Program-made: the position numbers and the translations under genes | Notes under the pieces: generated by a model | Told to the model about the DNA's origin: nothing | Database searches by the model: none | The model's input: only the letters and a program-made list of their open reading frames with translations | Shown here: in pieces, positions 13,528-17,371 of the stretch | Layout: each line of letters begins with the position of its first letter | Numbering within the stretch: position 1 is the stretch's first letter | NCBI GenBank assembly: GCA_026396555.1 | Contig: JAPLWO010000058.1 | Location: 1-17,371 of the forward strand | Direction: 5' to 3' | Length of the DNA stretch: 17,371 bases | Source: Candidatus Magasanikiibacteriota bacterium | Lineage (GTDB): Bacteria; Patescibacteriota; Patescibacteriia; Magasanikbacterales; 2-02-FULL-50-9b

Positions 13528-14604
13528 CTACGGATCAAACATCACGTGCAGAAGCTGTCTTCCAATACGCGCACCGAACTCCGGGAATCCTCGTTCAACA
13601 TCGATCGAAAACACCTCATCAAACTCAGGGCTCGGAATGCCGTTGTGGACCAACCGGACTTTTTTGGTTTGCCGGTTGCGAACAACGAGCGCGGTCTTAA
13701 CGCTAAACCCCGTCGCACCCTGATACACTTCCGTGATTTCAAAGCGCGCGTGATCAAACACGGTTGGAACAATGGTGCCTGCCATCCACAAAGACCAAAG
13801 CGTGCCATCTGAAAAGGCGCAGCAGAGACCTCCAGTTCGATGGTCATAACACGGCCTGGAAACTTCGACAGCTTTCTCGAGATGGATCACAGTCGTAGGA
13901 TCATCATCCGACAAACGAACTTCTACCAAAAAAAATTCCCGTTGGGCAGTTTTCTCAACGAACATGAGGCTATCGCCGTTATAAGACACTCGTGCGAAAT
14001 GATACACACTCCGCGCTTCCAGACGTCGAATCACCCTACCTGTGTTCACGCTGTGAATCTCGAACCCTTTGGCTTGATCATCTCTTCTATGCACAAGCAC
14101 AGCTATGTCGCCGCCAGGTTGAATGAGCGCTGCATCAACAATAAAGGTACGCTCCGGACGCTGCCACTTGAGATGTTCACCGTCAATCACGACAGCTCCA
14201 GGAGCAACGTACATGAACCGTCCACGATCATCAAACCGGAGTTTAAAGTCGAGGAGCGACCCACTATTCGGACGAAGCTCCACGATCACATCGCTTTGAC
14301 CGGTATAGCACATGACAACCATTCGACGGTCATCCGGATCCCACGCCATGTAGCAGATGTTTGGATATCGATATCCTTTCTCTTTGCCGCGGCCACCCGA
14401 GAACTTGAAACCGAACCATGGATACTTTTCATTCGGCGGATCAGGAAGCACTTCAACGATCTGTGTATCCCAAAGATCCTTGATCGCCAGCGCCGCGTAC
14501 GGATTCGCAAAAAATGCGTCGAGCAGTTTCTGCGGATTGCCGTCTGGTTCATCCAAAATTTCAAGTAACGCTAACAAATAACGCCTATGTAATGTCTCGC
14601 TCAT
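13528..14604 (-). CDS. Protein of unknown function, beta-rich (possible beta-propeller)
   Basis: A 358-residue protein I do not recognise. After a helical start (MSETLHRRYLLALLEIL, residues 1-32) it becomes strand-rich, with roughly regular 40-residue units such as MAWDPDDRRMVVMCYTG, AALIQPGGDIAVLVHRRD, ARVSYNGDSLMFVEKT and CCAFSDGTLWSLWMAG. Each is a strand pair with a turn rich in D, G and N, which resembles WD40- or YVTN-type propeller blades; no classical WD or GH signature is visible. No signal peptide or membrane span, so probably cytoplasmic. ATG 14604 has AGGA upstream. It has its own consensus promoter, a leader of about 110 nt and a terminator. The fold assignment is an inference with low certainty. 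Confidence 0.78.
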   Translation of the reverse strand: MSETLHRRYLLALLEILDEPDGNPQKLLDAFFANPYAALAIKDLWDTQIVEVLPDPPNEKYPWFGFKFSGGRGKEKGYRYPNICYMAWDPDDRRMVVMCYTGQSDVIVELRPNSGSLLDFKLRFDDRGRFMYVAPGAVVIDGEHLKWQRPERTFIVDAALIQPGGDIAVLVHRRDDQAKGFEIHSVNTGRVIRRLEARSVYHFARVSYNGDSLMFVEKTAQREFFLVEVRLSDDDPTTVIHLEKAVEVSRPCYDHRTGGLCCAFSDGTLWSLWMAGTIVPTVFDHARFEITEVYQGATGFSVKTALVVRNRQTKKVRLVHNGIPSPEFDEVFSIDVERGFPEFGARIGRQLLHVMFDP

Positions 14605-14694
14605 GATGATTTCCTCGCATCAGATCAGTCTTGGCGGGGCATCCTGTGCCGCGCTTCAAACATCGCCTCTGATTTTGGGGTTGTCGGACTGTTG

Positions 14695-14708
14695 CCAGCA
14701 CTCGCTGG
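14695..14708 (-). promoter_or_regulatory. Stem-loop near the 5' end of the 14604 mRNA
   Basis: Minus-strand CCAGC-GAGT-GCTGG, starting 8 nt after the predicted +1 (14716); an outer CTG/CAG could extend it. The remaining leader of about 90 nt has no obvious ORF. Confidence 0.5.
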
Positions 14709-14722
14709 GAGCAGGTAAGAGT

Positions 14723-14751
14723 TTTATAACATTGAACCAAAAAAATGTCAA
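14723..14751 (-). promoter_or_regulatory. Promoter of the 13528-14604 gene
   Basis: Minus-strand TTGACA (14746-14751), 17-base spacer including seven T, TATAAA (14723-14728). +1 is near 14716. Confidence 0.85.
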
Positions 14752-14781
14752 CGCGCCATCCACTCAAATGTCGATTAAATT

Positions 14782-14828
14782 AAAAAATCCGTGCGTCGAT
14801 CAACCGGTTCGGCTGTCGACAACACGGA
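14782..14828 (-). terminator. Terminator of the 14847-15608 gene
   Basis: TCCGTG/CACGGA and inner GTCGA/TCGAC arms, with six A to the left giving a minus-strand T-run. Confidence 0.87.
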
Positions 14829-14846
14829 CACACTGCTTCTCCGAAC

Positions 14847-15608
14847 TTACGCAACGGGCGAAACTTCAGGTGGCTGAGCCACAAAAAATTCCATGTTCTG
14901 AATCAGCCACTCGCACACGATAATATCCTTTCCATTCCTGACAACGTGCAACCAGCCCGACTGTTCACGACGAACCAAAAACTCTTCGAGCGCGACATCG
15001 GTCAGAAAAATATTCTCCGGACCCACAAACGTTCGCCGCGCCTGGTCCATATCAAACGCACGATGCAACTGACGAACCAGCTCTGCGACAATCTTCATCG
15101 AATCAGAATGTGGCGCACTATTCCGCCGCGGCCCATAACAGACGCCGTCCATCTTGAACGCGTTCGGATCAATCGTTGGTTTTTGAAACAACGAATGCCG
15201 ACCGTTAATTCCGGCAGCAACTGAAACCGCTCCCGGCGCAACCACGTGCATTTTCACTTTTGGTTCCGGAAGCCTCGGATCTCCAGCTGATGTTGCCGAT
15301 TTCGGCTGCAACCTTGGCGTACGTTTCGCCGTCATCCGCGTGTGCAACGCCAGATCAGGCCCCGACAATCCCAAGTACAGACGCGGGCCCATACAGAAAT
15401 GGCCCGCCGGCTGTTCCATCGGAAAAATAAACCCAAGCTTCTTCGCGCTTTCTTCCAAATCCTGAGCATTCGTCCGAATCGACAGATACTTGAGCGCGGC
15501 AGCGAACAACTGCTCCATCGACAACGCATTGGCGTTCCGATCAACAAACCCTCGAAAAATCGCACGCGCGACCATCTGCGCCTGATCTTCCGTCAACGTC
15601 AAAGCCAT
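14847..15608 (-). CDS. Protein of unknown function
   Basis: A 253-residue protein I do not recognise. Residues 1-65 look helical (TEDQAQMVARAIFRGF onward), the middle (about 85-150) is rich in P, S and K and probably flexible, and the last 80 residues look like a compact alpha/beta domain (MKIVAELVRQLHRAFDMDQARRTF, then GWLHVVRNGKDIIVCEWLIQNM). No signal peptide or membrane span. ATG 15608 is chosen because GAGGTGG lies just upstream; ATG 15620 and GTG 15626 overlap or precede that site and the leader hairpin. It has its own promoter next to the capA stop and a strong terminator. It shows no clear similarity to its neighbours at 13528 or 12537 beyond similar gene architecture. Confidence 0.75.
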   Translation of the reverse strand: MALTLTEDQAQMVARAIFRGFVDRNANALSMEQLFAAALKYLSIRTNAQDLEESAKKLGFIFPMEQPAGHFCMGPRLYLGLSGPDLALHTRMTAKRTPRLQPKSATSAGDPRLPEPKVKMHVVAPGAVSVAAGINGRHSLFQKPTIDPNAFKMDGVCYGPRRNSAPHSDSMKIVAELVRQLHRAFDMDQARRTFVGPENIFLTDVALEEFLVRREQSGWLHVVRNGKDIIVCEWLIQNMEFFVAQPPEVSPVA

Positions 15609-15623
15609 GATCCACCTCATCCT

Positions 15624-15635
15624 CACGCGAACGTG
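15624..15635 (-). promoter_or_regulatory. Stem-loop near the 5' end of the 15608 mRNA
   Basis: Minus-strand CACG-TTCG-CGTG (UUCG tetraloop), starting about 8 nt after the predicted +1 (15643). Four base pairs; an alternative CGCG pairing overlaps it. Confidence 0.4.
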
Positions 15636-15649
15636 CGCGATTGAAAAAA

Positions 15650-15678
15650 AGCTTACCTTAAAAACGATTGCGCGTCAA
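15650..15678 (-). promoter_or_regulatory. Promoter of the 14847-15608 gene
   Basis: Minus-strand TTGACG (15673-15678), 17-base spacer, TAAGCT (15650-15655). It starts five bases after the capA stop; no terminator separates them, so capA read-through is possible. Confidence 0.7.
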
Positions 15679-15683
15679 GATAA

Positions 15684-16619
15684 TTAAGGCGACTCAATAT
15701 ACGGCTGACTCGCTTTATTTATTTTAAATGGCACGATCGAAAATTGCGGCGAAATTTTTCCGTCCGCGTCGCGCGTCAAAACAACACTCACCATTTCCCC
15801 TTGCATGGTTTCCTTTGAAAAATATTGATCGAAAATAAAATTTCCCAAACTATAATAAATTGGTTTTCCTTTATATAGTTCCATCGGCTCGACAACATGT
15901 GGATGCCCGCCAATCACCGCGTCTGCACCCGCATCAATAAATGCATGACCTGCCGCGATTTGTGCGCGTGATTGTTTCGGCGCGTATTCAACTCCCCAAT
16001 GCGGCATCACAATTACAAAATCCGCGCGCGTTTTCATATCACGAATCACGTCAGAAATAATTGGAACTGAAATTTTTTCCGGCTGAGAAAATGCGTGATA
16101 CCCAACGAACGCAATTTTAAAACCATTTTTTTCTACAATCCACGCCGCGCCATCTTTTCGATTTAATGGATCGCCAAAATATTGTACGCCCGACGCAACT
16201 AAATATTTTTTTGTCGAATCCAATCCTGCCTGTTGGAAATTATACGTATGATTATTCGCGAGCGACACGACATCAAAATGTTTCACGAGCTCGGGCGCAA
16301 ATTTTGGATTAAATGTAAACGACATCGCATGTGCACGTTTTGCATTAAATGCCGCATCCGTAATTGGTCCTTCTAAATTCGCAACGCGCACATCATAATG
16401 CGTGAGCTCGGGCGCAATTAATAAAAATGGAGGTTCAAAATTATTGTGATCTGCCATCGACGACAAAAAAACATTCCGATCAAGCATGATGTCGCCCGCA
16501 AAAATCATGTACAGCGAATTTGGTGACGCAATTTTTTCTGCCTGTACCGGCAACAATCGCATCGCGAAAAAAGTTCCGAAAATAATTATTGCAAAAACTG
16601 CGGCGATCCATTTTTTCAT
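15684..16619 (-). CDS. CapA-family metallophosphatase-like protein (poly-gamma-glutamate capsule type)
   Basis: A 311-residue secreted or anchored protein. The N-terminus MKKWIAAVFAIIIFGTFFAMRLL is a signal peptide or membrane anchor. The CapA (PGA_cap) motifs follow in order: FAGDIMLDR, VANLEGPI, SLANNHTYNF, PHWGVEY, GADAVIGGHPHVVEP and YYSLGNFIFDQ. The Asp, Asn and His residues of these motifs match a calcineurin-like metal site. The family is tied to polyglutamate capsule synthesis and, in other bacteria, surface polymer handling; no capB or capC is visible, so the polymer is unknown. MKK at 16619 is chosen over upstream starts at 16637 and 16667, which overlap the previous gene's terminator. 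A bare TAATAT (16636-16641) would give a leader of about 10 nt. Confidence 0.9.
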   Translation of the reverse strand: MKKWIAAVFAIIIFGTFFAMRLLPVQAEKIASPNSLYMIFAGDIMLDRNVFLSSMADHNNFEPPFLLIAPELTHYDVRVANLEGPITDAAFNAKRAHAMSFTFNPKFAPELVKHFDVVSLANNHTYNFQQAGLDSTKKYLVASGVQYFGDPLNRKDGAAWIVEKNGFKIAFVGYHAFSQPEKISVPIISDVIRDMKTRADFVIVMPHWGVEYAPKQSRAQIAAGHAFIDAGADAVIGGHPHVVEPMELYKGKPIYYSLGNFIFDQYFSKETMQGEMVSVVLTRDADGKISPQFSIVPFKINKASQPYIESP

Positions 16620-16643
16620 ATGCACATATCCTACCATATTAAA

Positions 16644-16692
16644 TAAAAAAACACCGCCCCGCACCACACTTTTCTGTTTGTGTGTGGCGCGG
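16644..16692 (-). terminator. Terminator of the 65-residue protein gene
   Basis: CCGC-CCACAC (16659-16669) pairs with GTGTGG-GCGG (16682-16692) with one mismatch; the A-rich run at 16644-16651 gives a minus-strand T-run. It separates this unit from capA. Confidence 0.85.
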
Positions 16693-16735
16693 AAGCGGAT
16701 CTGGTTCGGGACTGTTGGTGCACAGGCCCGGAGTC

Positions 16736-16933
16736 TTACGAAATCGGAATCCGACGGGTAGAGCGCACATGAACAACGCAGCGACGACCACCGTCGACCG
16801 GATCATCCTCGTCACCGGCGTTGTAGGAGCTCATCCAGCTCGAAATTTCGATCAATTCACTGTCAGATCCACCTTGCCCGTTGGTGCCGGACGCAGCTGT
16901 CTGACTCAAATTCTGCCCATTGACATCTGACAT
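16736..16933 (-). CDS. Small hydrophilic protein of unknown function (65 residues)
   Basis: A 65-residue protein, unrecognised. The N-terminal 45 residues are rich in S, G, N, Q, D and E (MSDVNGQNLSQTAASG onward, then DEDDPVDGG), probably disordered. A short basic end (RRCVVHVRSTRRIPIS) holds the only cysteine. The gene is supported by its control signals rather than similarity: a perfect-spacing promoter, a strong leader stem-loop, GAGGAG six bases before ATG 16933, and a terminator after a non-coding stretch of about 45 bases. A longer frame from 16999 is rejected because it includes the stem-loop. Possibly a small regulatory or antitoxin-like protein; that is speculation. Confidence 0.65.
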   Translation of the reverse strand: MSDVNGQNLSQTAASGTNGQGGSDSELIEISSWMSSYNAGDEDDPVDGGRRCVVHVRSTRRIPIS

Positions 16934-16950
16934 TGTCATCTCCTCAATCG

Positions 16951-16981
16951 CCCACGTTTTAAGCCAAAATACACACGTGGG
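16951..16981 (-). promoter_or_regulatory. 5'-terminal stem-loop of the 16933 mRNA
   Basis: CCCACGT and ACGTGGG form a perfect seven-base stem with a 17-base loop. On the minus strand the stem begins exactly at the predicted +1 (16981) and ends just before the GAGGAG ribosome-binding site. Confidence 0.65.
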
Positions 16982-16987
16982 TCTACA

Positions 16988-17016
16988 AGCATACCCCATT
17001 TTTAGGGTTTTGTCAA
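16988..17016 (-). promoter_or_regulatory. Promoter of the 65-residue protein gene
   Basis: Minus-strand TTGACA (17011-17016), 17-base spacer, TATGCT (16988-16993). Confidence 0.83.
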
Positions 17017-17070
17017 GGTTGTGAGATTCTTCCGCAAGATAATCTAAAACACGTGGACTTTCACCGGTTT

Positions 17071-17114
17071 AGAAAAAAGATAAAGGATAAAGAGGAAAAA
17101 GAAAGGATAAGGAG
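17071..17114. repeat. Purine-rich tract with short repeats
   Basis: On the plus strand this 44-base stretch is A and G except for three T. AAAGGATAA occurs at 17082-17090 and 17102-17110, and GATAAAG is repeated in tandem (17079-17092). On the minus strand it is a pyrimidine tract starting 9 bases after the stop of the putative DGR target. The rest of 16999-17123 holds no gene. Confidence 0.6.
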
Positions 17115-17123
17115 CCAAAGTTT

Positions 17124-17371
17124 TTACCCCACCGCCGAACGAACGCCACAGCTCGAACTCACACTCCTCGCATCGCCCCAATTCGCGCTCGCCCGACGAT
17201 CGCCCCGACCCCAGTACGAAAACGGAACAGCACCAGAAACCAAGAAACTTCCAATATCGTAATTGATAGAATTAATACCATCTCCAAAATCATCGATCGC
17301 AAGATTGTTTGTATGGAGCGTTGTTAAAAACAACGAATACCAGTCTTCTGGAGTAAGACCAATTTCTCCTT
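17124..17371 (-). CDS. C-terminus of a putative DGR-diversified (C-type lectin-like) protein, 5' truncated by window
   Basis: The last 81 codons of a gene entering from the right edge; the reading frame is open at 17369. The first part (GLTPEDWYSLFLTTLHTNN, then IDDFGDGINS) is ordinary AT-rich coding sequence. The last 30 residues, from SYWGRGDRRAS to CGVRSAVG, are W-, R-, G- and S-rich with a codon pattern typical of a diversity-generating retroelement variable region (see the separate entry). Such regions sit at the C-terminus of proteins with a C-type lectin fold that display ligand-binding residues, and are frequent in CPR bacteria. Function would be binding, often surface-linked. No signal or fold-defining N-terminus is visible, so the family cannot be named. 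A related alternative is a non-diversified lectin-like or Fib_succ_major-like domain. Confidence 0.65.
   Translation of the reverse strand, partial: GEIGLTPEDWYSLFLTTLHTNNLAIDDFGDGINSINYDIGSFLVSGAVPFSYWGRGDRRASANWGDARSVSSSCGVRSAVG
17127..17216 (-). other. Putative DGR variable region (VR)
   Basis: The last 30 sense codons. None ends in A; 14 end in G and 16 in C or T. The G-ended codons (TGG, CGG, GCG, GTG, TCG, GGG) contain no adenine except one AGG, and read as a fixed frame W-R-RA-A-W-AR-V-S. The pyrimidine-ended codons between them (GGT, GGC, GAT, CGT, AGC, AAT, AGT, TGT) are all reachable from AAY by changes at the two A positions, the expected result of adenine-directed mutagenic retrohoming. 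No template repeat or reverse transcriptase lies in the window. Confidence 0.55.

Noticed and set aside
13840..14568. 242-residue open frame antisense to the 13528-14604 gene
   Set aside because: No promoter or Shine-Dalgarno and no recognisable domain. The opposite strand has a consensus promoter, a ribosome-binding site and a terminator in the right places.
17127..17216. GC-rich end of the right-edge gene as a frameshifted or foreign tail
   Set aside because: The frame stays open, the residues end in a sensible CGVRSAVG, and the codon pattern is structured rather than random; a DGR variable region explains it better.
1..17371. CRISPR arrays, insertion sequences, rRNA or integrase genes
   Set aside because: No regularly spaced repeats, transposase or integrase motifs, terminal inverted repeats or rRNA-like stretches were found on either strand by eye.

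Overview
The window looks like a piece of a Candidate Phyla Radiation (Patescibacteria, probably Parcubacteria-like) chromosome. This is inferred from gene content and style: short intergenic gaps, a compact rpsF-ssb-rpsR operon that ends without rplI, many single-gene units of unknown function, FemAB-like proteins, and a protein end that resembles the diversity-generating retroelement (DGR) targets common in that radiation. No rRNA is present, so the lineage is not proven.

Layout. 1-729 is the 3' part of recA, closed by a terminator. 922-1482 (membrane-anchored unknown) and 1636-2877 (M16 zinc peptidase) are single-gene units. On the minus strand, from high to low coordinates, come rpsF-ssb-rpsR, a hairpin, an EpmA-like LysRS paralogue, a UDP-glucuronate decarboxylase fused to a half glycosyltransferase-like domain, and efp. 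EpmA and EF-P are enzyme and substrate in known systems, so this looks like a translation-elongation neighbourhood. Divergent from rpsF is a coupled tandem pair of FemAB/GNAT-fold proteins (7714-9521), converging on an M20 peptidase (9523-10602). Then come a GNAT protein (minus), ychF (plus), an unknown (minus), an initiator tRNA (13343-13419, plus), two unknown minus-strand genes, a CapA-family protein, a 65-residue protein, and at the right edge the C-terminus of a putative DGR variable protein.

Two styles of gene expression are interleaved. Housekeeping genes (rpsF, uxs, ychF, capA, the first femAB gene) have a -10 box about 14-22 bases before the start codon, a leader of about 7-15 nt and no convincing Shine-Dalgarno sequence; efp has a longer leader but also no Shine-Dalgarno. 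Seven other genes (starts at 922, 1636, 11278, 13226, 14604, 15608, 16933) each have a consensus-like promoter, a leader of roughly 25-110 nt opening with a stem-loop at or near the predicted +1, and a good Shine-Dalgarno sequence; most also end in an intrinsic terminator. By eye these seven also have more GC-ended codons.

The main points for follow-up are the adenine-poor, NNY-patterned C-terminus at 17127-17216 (putative DGR variable region with no reverse transcriptase or template in view), the shared 5'-hairpin cassette design, and an initiator tRNA whose promoter places transcription start on its first nucleotide and which has U1:A72 and A29:U41.
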